Shown: positions 16,339 to 24,918 of the stretch, piece by piece
Position numbering within the stretch: the stretch's first letter is position 1
How the letters are laid out: every line of letters begins with the position of its first letter
Source: CAZIMM01 sp964540415
GTDB taxonomy: Bacteria > Bacillota > Clostridia > Oscillospirales > Acutalibacteraceae
Length of the DNA: 64,000 bases
Assembly (NCBI GenBank): GCA_964540415.1
Contig: CAZIMM010000002.1
Location: 12,216 to 76,215, forward strand
Direction of reading: 5' to 3'
Translations under genes and position numbers: made by a program
The notes under the pieces: model-generated
Told to the model about the DNA's origin: nothing
The model's database searches: none
Seen by the model: the letters and a program-made list of their open reading frames with translations, nothing else

Positions 16339-17576
16339 TTATTCGACAACCGCCGACAAATTGACCGAATCAAAGTCGAAAGCAATGTCCGAAAAAACAG
16401 ACGGATTATAAAGGAAAATTACGATATCAGGGCTTGTGTCAGCAATGTATTCCTTCAGACTGCAATCGTGTGCGTCACGCATATCGTAGTTGTCAACCTC
16501 AGCACAAATCAATGAAAGAAACGGCGCGAACACATAGCCGAAGCTGTCCCTGACAAGAAGAATTTTTGTGTCGTTCGGAGCGTTGTTGTTGATAATCTGA
16601 GTGTTTCCGGGAACGTCATAGGCGTTGTATGAGGACCGGTCGTAGAGAGAGCCGTCTGTGACCTTTGACATGTTGAATATTACATTTTCAAAGCTTCCCG
16701 AGGTTCTTTTTCCGAACCGCACAACATCAAGCGATGTGGCAAAATCCGGAGTGATAATTTCAAAATCATCGGGCGCGGCATACAGTTTTCCGGTGCGCTT
16801 GCCGTAAGAACCGAGGAAGTTCCGTTCATATGTTTTTGAATTATAGCTTCCGATGTCCGTCACGGTACTGTCAAATTTCAAAGAGTAGTCCTCTTTCAGG
16901 CATTCCGCAACTTTTCCGAAAGCATTGAACGCACCGCGCGGAGTCCAGTGATGGTCAGTACGGAAGAAATTATCGTAACGGTCGGATGCCTCCTCACCGT
17001 AATCCGATGTTTTGCGCAGGTCCATACAACTGATGCCTGCGGAACTGACGGCGTTAAGAAGACCGTCGGTGTTGGCATTTGCGTATTCGGTCATTCCTTC
17101 GGGCAGATGAGAATCGTTCGGGGCGATTTTATAAGGTGCTGCGGTGAACAGCAAGGGAACACCCATGCCGTCGAGATAACCCTTCAAACCGGCAAGCGAG
17201 GCAGCGTAGCTTCCGGTGTCGAGCTGCTCGGGCAAAAACGAGAGATAACCGTTTTTGAGACGGATAACGGTCTTAGTCGCATCCGCATCCTCAACGGTGT
17301 TTTTCTTTGCAATGCGCTGAAGCCCGCCGTACAAATCAATATATTTGCTTTTCAGCGGAAAATCATCAGCGTCCCGCACCCCGGCAACGCCCGCGCGCAC
17401 GCAGTAAACCACACGTTTAAGCGGGGTCCAGCTCACATCGTAGGCGCTGTAATGGCTTTTATAATCAATCAGATTTTTGGCAAGACAAATCCCGCCGGAC
17501 AAAAAATCATGATTGTGAACACAACGGCAATAATGCCGTAGGAGATGTTCTCACGTGTCCGCTTCTTGTGTGTCAT
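16339..17576 (-). CDS. DHHW/AlgX-like acetyltransferase-domain protein, copy 1 (frameshifted)
   Basis: The intact frame from 16339 to 17502 encodes 387 residues with the FRTDHHWTPRGAF motif (DHHW, near residue 180) and VRDSFG, features of AlgX/AlgJ and DHHW-family SGNH-like proteins that act in O-acetylation of surface glycans. The true start is the ATG at 17576, preceded by GAGGATG; it encodes a basic N-terminus and half of a membrane segment before the frame breaks at the A6 run 17501-17506. Compared with copy 2, one base is missing. Either the gene is inactivated or expression depends on slippage, or the base was lost in sequencing. No MBOAT acyltransferase gene is nearby. Confidence 0.75.
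17252..17537. repeat. Near-identical block shared by the two DHHW genes, copy 1
   Basis: About 286 bases that match 18534-18820 at roughly 95 percent by eye, while the sequences beyond are far more divergent. The block covers the N-terminal 95 or so codons. The single length difference is the missing base in the A run at 17501-17506. Confidence 0.75.
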
Positions 17577-17614
17577 ACGGTCATCCTCACTTTTCCGCAA
17601 ACGAAATTATGAAC

Positions 17615-18853
17615 TCACTCTGCAGTCTCCGTCATTACTGCAGAATCAAAATCAAATGTAACCTCTCTGAATGTGCTCGGGTTGAAACAGAAAACAATAT
17701 AATCCGGCGAGGTTTGAACGATATACTCTTTCAGGCTGTAATCACGCTGACCGCGCATATCAAAGCTGTCAACCTGTGAGCATATCAAAGACAAAAACGG
17801 CGCAAATGCACAGCCGAAGCTGTCCCGCACGAGAAGAATTTTTTTGCCATTTTTGCAAAGCCGGTTGATGATTTGAGTTTTTCCGCCGATGTCATAGCTG
17901 CCGTAAGAGTTTGTTGAAACACCGCCGACATTGAGCAGGCTTGTGTCAAGCAGCGCATCCTCAAAGCTGCCGGAGACAGTGCCTGCGCGCGGGAGACCTT
18001 GCGGACGTGTCACGGAGAAGGACGTTGAAAAATCCGGAGTCAGCAATTCAAAGTCGTCCGGCGTTGCGTAAAGGTATCCGACGCGTTTGCCGAGTGTCCC
18101 CATGAAGTTTTCTTTGCAGACAGTTGATTTATAGTTGGATATATTGAGAACCTGCTCATTAAAATCCAGGCCGTAACTGTCTCGCAGCTTTTGTGCCGTT
18201 TCAGCAAAAGCGAGAAAAGCACCGTGCGGTGTCCAGTGATGGTCCGTTCTGAAAAAATAATCATATGAGTTGAGCGACTGCCTGAGCATGACCTCTCTCA
18301 TATCAATGCAGTCAACTCCGGCTGCGTTTGCCGCTGCAAAAAAAGAGTCAAGATTCCGGTTTGAATAATCCCTAATTCCGCGCGGAAGCTGAGGATTGTT
18401 TGCGTCAATTTTATAAGGTGACGAGGTAAAAACAAGCGGGATGTCAAGGCTCTTTGCGAACTCGTTCAGGTCTGCAAGGTTTTCCGCAAATGGAACAAAG
18501 TCGGTTTCCGGAATAAGAAAAGTCAAATAGTCATTTTTGAGTCGGATAACGGTCTTTGTCGCATCCGCATCCTGAACGGTGTTTTTCATTGCAATGCGCT
18601 GAAGCCCGCCGTAAAAATCAATATATTTGCTTTTCAGCGGAAAATCGTCAGCGTCCCGCACTCCGGCAACGCCCGCGCGTACACAGTAAACCACACGCTT
18701 CAGCGGGGTCCAGCTCACGTCGTAGGCACTGTAATGGCTTTCGTAATCAATCAGATTTTTGGCAAGACAAATCCCGCCGGACAGAAAAATCATGATTGTG
18801 AACGCAACGGCAATAATGCCCGTGCCGACACCGTTTTGTTTTTTCTCCGTCAT
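17615..18853 (-). CDS. DHHW/AlgX-like acetyltransferase-domain protein, copy 2
   Basis: 412 residues from the ATG at 18853, which has GGAGAG 8 bases upstream and lies 16 bases after the xylB-like stop. A membrane anchor covers about residues 12-32 (IIAVAFTIMIFLSGGICLA). The exported part has PYKIDANNPQLPRG, FRTDHHWTPHGAF near residue 205 and LLVRDSFGCAFAPF, as in AlgX-like proteins that transfer acetyl groups to exopolysaccharide. It is an intact paralogue of the neighbouring gene; the first quarter is nearly identical, the rest only moderately similar. The function on a specific glycan is unknown. Confidence 0.78.
   Translation of the reverse strand: MTEKKQNGVGTGIIAVAFTIMIFLSGGICLAKNLIDYESHYSAYDVSWTPLKRVVYCVRAGVAGVRDADDFPLKSKYIDFYGGLQRIAMKNTVQDADATKTVIRLKNDYLTFLIPETDFVPFAENLADLNEFAKSLDIPLVFTSSPYKIDANNPQLPRGIRDYSNRNLDSFFAAANAAGVDCIDMREVMLRQSLNSYDYFFRTDHHWTPHGAFLAFAETAQKLRDSYGLDFNEQVLNISNYKSTVCKENFMGTLGKRVGYLYATPDDFELLTPDFSTSFSVTRPQGLPRAGTVSGSFEDALLDTSLLNVGGVSTNSYGSYDIGGKTQIINRLCKNGKKILLVRDSFGCAFAPFLSLICSQVDSFDMRGQRDYSLKEYIVQTSPDYIVFCFNPSTFREVTFDFDSAVMTETAE
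18534..18820. repeat. Near-identical block shared by the two DHHW genes, copy 2
   Basis: Partner of 17252-17537. High identity limited to the 5' part of two otherwise diverged paralogues is the usual trace of gene conversion. Confidence 0.75.
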
Positions 18854-18869
18854 ATGTAACTCTCCGTTT

Positions 18870-20477
18870 TCAGCCGTTGAGCAGCTTGAAATTCTCTTTG
18901 TTTGATTTATAAAGCCTTTTGTAGACCTCATAATTCTTGTCGTAAACCGCTTTGACGGAGGCATCCGGCTGATAAACCGTGCTCGCCGGGACAAGCTTTT
19001 TCGCCTTGTCGAGGCTGTCAATAACACCGAGTCCGACAGCCATAACAACCGCCGCCCCGACGGAACCGACATTTTGCGGGTTTTCCACGGTTTCAACAAC
19101 CTTGCCCGTGCAATCTGCGAGAATCTGGCAGGTGACCTCGGACAACGCTCCGCCGCCCACAAACCGAATGACCGGACTCGTTCTGGTTTTCTTCTCCTGA
19201 GTGTCAATGAACCAGCGCAGGTGGTAGCACACACCCTCAAGCACCGCGCGGATAAGCTCCGTTTTGCCTGTTTCGAGGCTGATGTTGAAGAACATACCGC
19301 GTGAGTTCGGGTCCTCAAACGGGCAGCGGTTGCCGTGCAGCCACGGGGTGAATATAACACCGTTGCAGCCCGGCACGACAGCTTCGATGACATGCGTCAT
19401 GTAATCGTAAAGGCTTGTATAGACGCTTTCCGTGCTCTCGGCAACGTGTTCTTTTTTCAGATAAATCCCGATTTCGTCGAGCGCAAGATGATCCTTCACC
19501 CATTCCAGGCACTTTCCTGCGGTTTCAAGCTCGGCAAAATAGTTGTATTTGTTGTCCTGTGCGCCGACAATCGAGGCTATCATGGCGGTTGTGTCCACCA
19601 TGCTCTTGTCCACAACCGTGGAAACCCAACCTGAGGTGCCGGAATAGACGTGAGTGTCACCCAGCTCAACCGAGCCCGCACCGACCCCGATGAGCGAAGC
19701 GTCGCCGCCGCCGCCGAACACGGGAATTCCCTCACACAGCCCCAGCTCTGCCGCTGACTTTGCGGTGAGCCCGCCTATCATGTCGGTTGACCTTTTGATT
19801 TCGGGCAGGTGCGCCATGTCAACACCGAGCATTGCGCAAATTTCGGGACTCCAGCAGTGCTTGCCTTCACGGATATCATAAAGCATTGTGGCAAATGCCG
19901 AATCGTGTGTCATCACGAACTTTCCGGTCATTTTGCAGATGAAAAACTCCTTGACGTCAAGCCATTTGTATGTGCGGGCGAAATTCTCCGGCTCGTGCGC
20001 CTGAACCCATTTGTATTTCCACACGGGATCCTTGACGCTTGCGGACACTGCACCTGTGTATTTCAGCGATTTGAGCAGCTTGAAAACATTTGCTCCGGCA
20101 ATCTGAATGCCGTAAGCCATGCCCTCCTTGAGCTCCGCACGTGCGCGCTGGTCCATGTAGCTCATGGCATTGCGCACCGGTTCACCGTCTTTGTCAACGA
20201 GCACAAGCCCCTGCATTTGGGAGCAGAAGGAGATGCCTGAGATGTCGGCGGCGGAAATGCCGTTGTGCTCCAGAACGTGCCTTGTGGTTTTGCAGACAGC
20301 CTCCCACCACTCGGCGGGTGACTGCTCCGCGGAGCCGTCGGGTGAGATATAGAGCTTGTAGCCCTCCATGGCGGAGGCGATAAGCTCAATGCGCTCACCG
20401 ATGCTGAAAAGGCAGGTTTTAACTCCGGTTGTGCCGATGTCATAGGCGAGAACCGTTTTTGTTTTGTCAGTGCTCAT
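18870..20477 (-). CDS. FGGY-family carbohydrate kinase (xylulokinase-like)
   Basis: 535 residues. The N-terminal ATPase fold has AYDIGTTGVKTCLF; MSYMDQRARAEL and the C-terminal FVGGGALSEVTCQILAD with VGAAVVMAVGLG are FGGY signatures. It phosphorylates a sugar or sugar alcohol; xylulokinase is the closest named type, but related kinases use other pentoses and polyols. The DHHW gene follows after 16 bases on the same transcript. The gene starts at 20477 (AAAGGACTG upstream), divergent from the lipoprotein promoter at 20508. No isomerase or sugar transporter is adjacent to fix the substrate. Confidence 0.82.
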   Translation of the reverse strand: MSTDKTKTVLAYDIGTTGVKTCLFSIGERIELIASAMEGYKLYISPDGSAEQSPAEWWEAVCKTTRHVLEHNGISAADISGISFCSQMQGLVLVDKDGEPVRNAMSYMDQRARAELKEGMAYGIQIAGANVFKLLKSLKYTGAVSASVKDPVWKYKWVQAHEPENFARTYKWLDVKEFFICKMTGKFVMTHDSAFATMLYDIREGKHCWSPEICAMLGVDMAHLPEIKRSTDMIGGLTAKSAAELGLCEGIPVFGGGGDASLIGVGAGSVELGDTHVYSGTSGWVSTVVDKSMVDTTAMIASIVGAQDNKYNYFAELETAGKCLEWVKDHLALDEIGIYLKKEHVAESTESVYTSLYDYMTHVIEAVVPGCNGVIFTPWLHGNRCPFEDPNSRGMFFNISLETGKTELIRAVLEGVCYHLRWFIDTQEKKTRTSPVIRFVGGGALSEVTCQILADCTGKVVETVENPQNVGSVGAAVVMAVGLGVIDSLDKAKKLVPASTVYQPDASVKAVYDKNYEVYKRLYKSNKENFKLLNG

Positions 20478-20507
20478 GCAATCAGTCCTTTATTAAGAAA
20501 AATATAC

Positions 20508-20536
20508 TTGAAAAAAGTCACGCGGTAGGCTATAAT
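20508..20536 (+). promoter_or_regulatory. Sigma-A promoter of the foldase-like lipoprotein
   Basis: TTGAAA (20508-20513), 17 bases, TATAAT (20531-20536), 27 bases before the ATG at 20564. It lies between two divergent genes. Confidence 0.82.
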
Positions 20537-20563
20537 ATGTTAAATCGAAAGGATGTGGACAGG

Positions 20564-21526
20564 ATGTTTAAAAAGCTGACGGCTTTGTTGCTTGCCGTTT
20601 TTTTGACGGCTCTGTGTGCCTGTTCCCGGAACGAACACACCGCTTTGACTGTTGCCGGCGCAGAACTTAACACCGGGATTTACTCATACTATCTTGACAC
20701 GGTGAATTCCTTTCCCACTGATTACGATATCGTGACCGTTGAGGATTCCGTGATAATAGAAAAAGCAAGAGAGCTGTGCACCCGTTATGTCGCAATCGAA
20801 ACGATTTATTCCGAGCTGATGAACGGAGGCGTTGATCTGACGCTGACAACCGAGGAAAAGGGCGAGGTGTCGGACAGTGCCAACAGCCTGTGGCGGCTTA
20901 TGCAAACCTATTATGAGGAAAAAGGCATTGAAAAAAAGCACATAACTCAAATCAAAACAAACGAGATGAAGCTCCGCCGGCTTCTGCACTATTATTTTGA
21001 CACAGACGGTGAATTCCCCACAACCGAGGCGGAAATCAAAAAATACTTTGACGCAAACTATGTGTCGTTCAAATCCGTCAACGGTTATCTGACAGATACC
21101 GATGCGCAGGGGAATTCTTATATTCTGACAGGGGACAACAAACTGCTCATCGAGGAAAAATTCAAGAAGATGCTTGAGAATGTCAAGAACGGCACTCCGA
21201 TTGAAACGGTGGACGACAGCGCAAGTGCGGACGAAATATTCATTTCAAAGGACAATTCCGCGTTCCCATCCGGTTTTTTTGATTTTGTCGCCGGGCTGGA
21301 TTACGAAACGCCGGATATCTTTGAAAGTGACGAAAATATTTTCCTTGTCCAGCGCACGGACGCGGACTCCGGCGAAAACAGCTATTATGACAACCTGCGC
21401 TCCGATTGCCTCAACGCCCTGAAGGGCAGCTTCCTTGAAACATTGCTTGAAACGCGCAGCGCCGATTATGTTGTGACCGCCGACGAAAAATATGCCGCAA
21501 AATGCGAGAAAATCGTTTTGCGATAA
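20564..21526 (+). CDS. Foldase-like lipoprotein (SurA/PrsA N-terminal type)
   Basis: 320 residues. The start at 20564 gives a classic lipoprotein signal (MFKKLTALLLAVFLTALCAC); AGGATG-like sequences and the promoter at 20508 support it over the longer frame from 20429. The segment after the signal (VAGAELNTGIYSYYLDTV) and the helical middle recall SurA/PrsA-type chaperones. The region near 215-250 (IEEKFKKMLENVKNGTPIE) recalls the end of a parvulin domain, but no clear parvulin active site is visible. Likely an extracytoplasmic chaperone; other roles are possible. It ends 18 bases before the convergent hisIE stop. Confidence 0.6.
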   Translation: MFKKLTALLLAVFLTALCACSRNEHTALTVAGAELNTGIYSYYLDTVNSFPTDYDIVTVEDSVIIEKARELCTRYVAIETIYSELMNGGVDLTLTTEEKGEVSDSANSLWRLMQTYYEEKGIEKKHITQIKTNEMKLRRLLHYYFDTDGEFPTTEAEIKKYFDANYVSFKSVNGYLTDTDAQGNSYILTGDNKLLIEEKFKKMLENVKNGTPIETVDDSASADEIFISKDNSAFPSGFFDFVAGLDYETPDIFESDENIFLVQRTDADSGENSYYDNLRSDCLNALKGSFLETLLETRSADYVVTADEKYAAKCEKIVLR

Positions 21527-21544
21527 GTGCAGTTAAGACGGCTT

Positions 21545-22195
21545 TTATCCCATCGTTTCCTGTTTGGTTTTATGGTCGATAACATGGCGTGATGCAAGCT
21601 CCGATTTGATTTCATCCACCGTGATTCCGCTTTCAACCATGAGCACCATAACATGGTAGCACAAGTCGGCAATCTCATAAACGGTTTCCTCTTTGCTGTT
21701 CTTCATGGCACCGATGATGACCTCTGTGCATTCCTCGCCGACCTTTTTGAGAATCTTTTCTTTGCCCTTTTCAAAAAGATAGGTGGTGTAACTGCCTTGC
21801 GGACGCATACGGTTTCTCTGCTCGAGCAGGGAATACAGCGACTCAAGAGTGAAACGGTTCACTGAGCCGTCACGGAAAATTTCATCGTTAAAACAGCTTT
21901 CGGTCCCCTTGTGACAAGCGGGGCCGTCTTTTATTACCTCAACAACAAGCGAATCAAAATCGCAGTCCGCCGTGATTGCAACCACGTGCTGAACATTGCC
22001 GCTTGTCTCGCCCTTCCTCCAGAGCACACGGCGGCTTCTTGAGAAAAAGCAGGTTCGCTTCTCCTCAAGAGTTATTTCAAGGCTTTCCCTGTTCATGTAG
22101 GCGACGGTGAGAACCTCTCTCGTGAAGAAATCCTGCACAACCGCCGGGATAAGTCCGTTTTCGTCAAATTTAAGTTTTGAAACAAGCTCGTGCAT
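21545..22195 (-). CDS. hisIE: Bifunctional phosphoribosyl-AMP cyclohydrolase / phosphoribosyl-ATP pyrophosphatase
   Basis: 216 residues, the usual fused HisIE length; it performs the second and third steps of histidine synthesis. The HisI half shows VAYMNRESLE, WRKGETSGNVQHV and DCDFDSLVVEV, the zinc and magnesium ligands. The HisE half, from about residue 120, shows KVGEECTEVIIGAMKN and EIADLCYHVMVLM, the acidic nucleotide-pyrophosphatase helices. Last gene after hisF, with a 27-base gap. No other his genes are in the window, so the operon is either split or truncated to its final genes. Confidence 0.95.
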   Translation of the reverse strand: MHELVSKLKFDENGLIPAVVQDFFTREVLTVAYMNRESLEITLEEKRTCFFSRSRRVLWRKGETSGNVQHVVAITADCDFDSLVVEVIKDGPACHKGTESCFNDEIFRDGSVNRFTLESLYSLLEQRNRMRPQGSYTTYLFEKGKEKILKKVGEECTEVIIGAMKNSKEETVYEIADLCYHVMVLMVESGITVDEIKSELASRHVIDHKTKQETMG

Positions 22196-22222
22196 ACTGC
22201 TCTCCTAAAATGTTTTTTTGGC

Positions 22223-22978
22223 TTACAGCCTGACGTTTACGCCGTTTGCGGCGAGATACGCCTTCAAATCGGATATTTCAACCTCGCGGAAGTGGAAGAT
22301 GGACGCGGCAAGCCCAGCGTCAATGCCGTCCAGCCGGAACAGCTCGAGAAAGTCCTCGATTTTTCCCGCTCCGCCGGAGGCGATTATCGGCACGTTGACC
22401 CTCTTTGCAATTTCCGCAAGCAGCTCCAGGTCGAAGCCGTTTTTAACTCCGTCTGTGTCAATGCTGTTGACAACAAGCTCTCCCGCTCCGTTTTCCGCGC
22501 CCATGTGTGCCCATTCAAGCGCATCAATGCCCGTGTCCTCACGTCCGCCTTTGGAAAAAATGTGAAAACTGCCGTCCACCCGCGCGATGTCCATTGAAAG
22601 AACAACGCATTGGTCGCCGTATTTTTTTGCCGCCTCTCCGATGAGGGACGGATTTTTTATTGCCCCGGAGTTGACGCTGACCTTGTCGGCACCCGCCTTG
22701 AGCACACGGTCAAAATCGTCGAGGGAGTTTATGCTCCCGCCCACAGTCAGGGGAATGAATATTTCCGCCGCAACGCGCTCAAGCACGTTTGTGAACAGCG
22801 GACGCTTCTCGAAGGTTGCTGTGATGTCGTAAAAAACCAGCTCGTCCGCTCCTGCTGAATTGTAAATACGGGCAAGCGCGACGGGGTCCTCCACGTCGCG
22901 CACACCCTTGAAATTTTTGCCTTTGACGACTCTTCCGTCACGGATATCCAGGCAGGGTATAATCCTTTTGGTTGTCAC
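22223..22978 (-). CDS. hisF: Imidazole glycerol phosphate synthase, cyclase subunit
   Basis: 251 residues from a GTG at 22978. GGAGGG lies 7 bases upstream, and the next residues (TTKRIIPCLDIRDGRVVKG) match the normal HisF N-terminus; the longer frame from 22993 starts inside the Shine-Dalgarno. Catalytic Asp residues are in CLDIRDG and SMDIARVDG, and the phosphate loops are TVGGSIN and ASGGAGK. It closes the imidazole ring with HisH-supplied ammonia. The GTGA at its start overlaps the stop of the DUF4838 gene by 4 bases, an unexpected coupling. Confidence 0.95.
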   Translation of the reverse strand: MTTKRIIPCLDIRDGRVVKGKNFKGVRDVEDPVALARIYNSAGADELVFYDITATFEKRPLFTNVLERVAAEIFIPLTVGGSINSLDDFDRVLKAGADKVSVNSGAIKNPSLIGEAAKKYGDQCVVLSMDIARVDGSFHIFSKGGREDTGIDALEWAHMGAENGAGELVVNSIDTDGVKNGFDLELLAEIAKRVNVPIIASGGAGKIEDFLELFRLDGIDAGLAASIFHFREVEISDLKAYLAANGVNVRL

Positions 22979-24855
22979 CACTTGACCCTCCATTTTGACG
23001 GAATGCTTGTAAAGTCCGGATTCGGGTCAAGCTTTCCGCCGTCACCCTCGCATATGCGTGCAATGCCGAACTTCACAAGGTCGTTATAGAACTCCTCATT
23101 GGCGGAAATCCAGTTGTCCTTCTTTTGCAGACGGGAGAACTCGGACCTTTTGTTGCACGCCTTCCAATATCTCCATGAAAGCTCCGAACGGCAAACATGC
23201 TCAAGCACTGCCGGAGTGTCTGCAAGCTCCTTAGCCTTCACCCAAAGGTTGTTGAGATAATCAATTTCATATTTGTTGAGGTCAAGAACGGATTTGTCCG
23301 TCATCGGGCGGTAAATCGTCATGTGGCGGTTGCAAAGCCCGGTTTGCGTTCCGGTGTAGCGGACATATTCCTTGACGTACTGCCAACCTTCGCCGTAATA
23401 AGCCTGCATGAAGCCGTTGATTTCCGCGTCGAGGTCGATATTTGGATTCCACATCAGCTTTGCGAGGAGGTATGCGCGAAGCTCTGCAAACTCGGCGTCA
23501 CTGTCGGATGCCGTGTAGTTGCCCTCCTCATACAGGCCGACAACACTGTTCTCGGCAAAGAACTTGATGTTTGCCTGAAGCACCTGAAAGTCCGGGAACG
23601 GGCCGATGTAGTTTCCGTAATTTGTGGTGTAGTCCCAGACATACAAACGGTTGGAAATGCGCGCCCAATCCTCAAGGTCGGCGCAAAAATCAACATTCTG
23701 GGCACAGTCCGGATCATTAAGAGGATGTGCGAAGCAGCACTCAATCGAGCAAAGGCGAACAATAACATTGTCGCGCGGCACGGTGGTTTTCGGTGCCTTG
23801 CGGGTGTATTGATAGGCAAAGGTGTCAATGGCAACATCATCGTAGCCCGCCTGCTTCACCGCATCGGCAATGCTGTTGACAAAGCGGATCATCGTCCCGG
23901 AGTGGGAGCCTTCCTCATCATCAATAGCCTTGCACTTTTCACAGCGGCAGTAATCCTGATTGTCGTGCTGAGTGACGGAAACAATCTGATTTTCGGGGTA
24001 ATCCTTAATCTGCTGAATGACCTCTTTAATGATTATGTTCAGCACATCTGGGTTTGTCAGGCAGAGCTGGTTCGGTGAACGCTTGCCGTCCGACTGAAGT
24101 GCGTAGTATTCCGGATTCGTCGCAAAATATTTTGACGAGGCAACGAAGCGTGTGGTGAGGGTATGTGCAAAGCCGGAGCCGGTGTAGCCCATGGAGCCTC
24201 CGTTTTCTGCAGAAAGATAACGGTAGATGTTGCTGTTGAGCTTGTTAGCAACAGAATAGGCAACGTTTTTCGGGCTGATCCAGTCGGTTTCACGGTACTC
24301 CAGAGGGCTTTTCTCTGAAACATTCAGATTTTTTGCAATTTCAACCTTGTTTTTCTCCGGCACAACAATCAGGTCCTTTGTGTACCACTTGCAGCCGAGC
24401 TGTTCCTCAAGGAAGCAATAGACGCCGTACAGAACGCCTCTTTTTGCCCCGCCGAGGAACACAAGAGCGTTGCCGGAGGTGAAATAATGAACCTCCTCAA
24501 CGCCGTAGGCTATGTCAGCCGCAGGATATGAAACACCTGCACGGTTGGTGGGGCCGACAAGGATTTCCTTTTGAGCAACGGCGGTTTCATCGGTGACAAC
24601 GGCGAGCGTTGTGCCGCTGATTCTCTGAAGATAATTCTGAAGGGTTGCTGCCGCGGTGACAACGCTCGGAGAAGCGTCTGCCGCGCGAACAATTACATAG
24701 TCGCTTGAGTTGTTTTCAATGAGAGTCATCATTTCGGTTTCCTCCTGCACCGGGGGATTAATTTCCGCCGGAACAAACGGGGTGAGCGGGTGGGGGATTA
24801 TGCCTGCCAGAAATGTGATAACCGCGGTGAAAAAAGCCGTGATCTTTGCAACCAT
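22975..24855 (-). CDS. Exported DUF4838 protein, glycoside-hydrolase-like
   Basis: 626 residues with an N-terminal hydrophobic signal or anchor (ITAFFTAVITFLAGIIPH). Residues 45-165 resemble the alpha-glucuronidase-type N-terminal domain (YLQRISGT, GGAKRGVLYGVYCFLEEQLG), and the rest matches the DUF4838 layout (VTQHDNQDYCRCEKCKAID, ADAVKQAGYDD, YVWDYTTNYGNYIGPFPD). Such proteins are found with polysaccharide-utilisation genes, and a TIM-barrel hydrolase fold is likely, but no activity is established. It precedes hisF with a 4-base overlap and lies 63 bases downstream of lepA; all are on the minus strand. Confidence 0.75.
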   Translation of the reverse strand: MVAKITAFFTAVITFLAGIIPHPLTPFVPAEINPPVQEETEMMTLIENNSSDYVIVRAADASPSVVTAAATLQNYLQRISGTTLAVVTDETAVAQKEILVGPTNRAGVSYPAADIAYGVEEVHYFTSGNALVFLGGAKRGVLYGVYCFLEEQLGCKWYTKDLIVVPEKNKVEIAKNLNVSEKSPLEYRETDWISPKNVAYSVANKLNSNIYRYLSAENGGSMGYTGSGFAHTLTTRFVASSKYFATNPEYYALQSDGKRSPNQLCLTNPDVLNIIIKEVIQQIKDYPENQIVSVTQHDNQDYCRCEKCKAIDDEEGSHSGTMIRFVNSIADAVKQAGYDDVAIDTFAYQYTRKAPKTTVPRDNVIVRLCSIECCFAHPLNDPDCAQNVDFCADLEDWARISNRLYVWDYTTNYGNYIGPFPDFQVLQANIKFFAENSVVGLYEEGNYTASDSDAEFAELRAYLLAKLMWNPNIDLDAEINGFMQAYYGEGWQYVKEYVRYTGTQTGLCNRHMTIYRPMTDKSVLDLNKYEIDYLNNLWVKAKELADTPAVLEHVCRSELSWRYWKACNKRSEFSRLQKKDNWISANEEFYNDLVKFGIARICEGDGGKLDPNPDFTSIPSKWRVKW

Positions 24856-24918
24856 TCAAAACACCCTTTCGGATTTTTATTGACTTGCTCAGAGTACAGG
24901 TTTTGAATTCCGGACACT

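Noticed and set aside
17252..18820. An insertion sequence, because of the repeated block
   Set aside because: No transposase, terminal inverted repeats or target duplications; both copies are coding parts of paralogues.
23197..24078. A 293-codon frame opposite the DUF4838 gene
   Set aside because: It is antisense to a clear conserved protein and arises from codon bias; no domain is visible.
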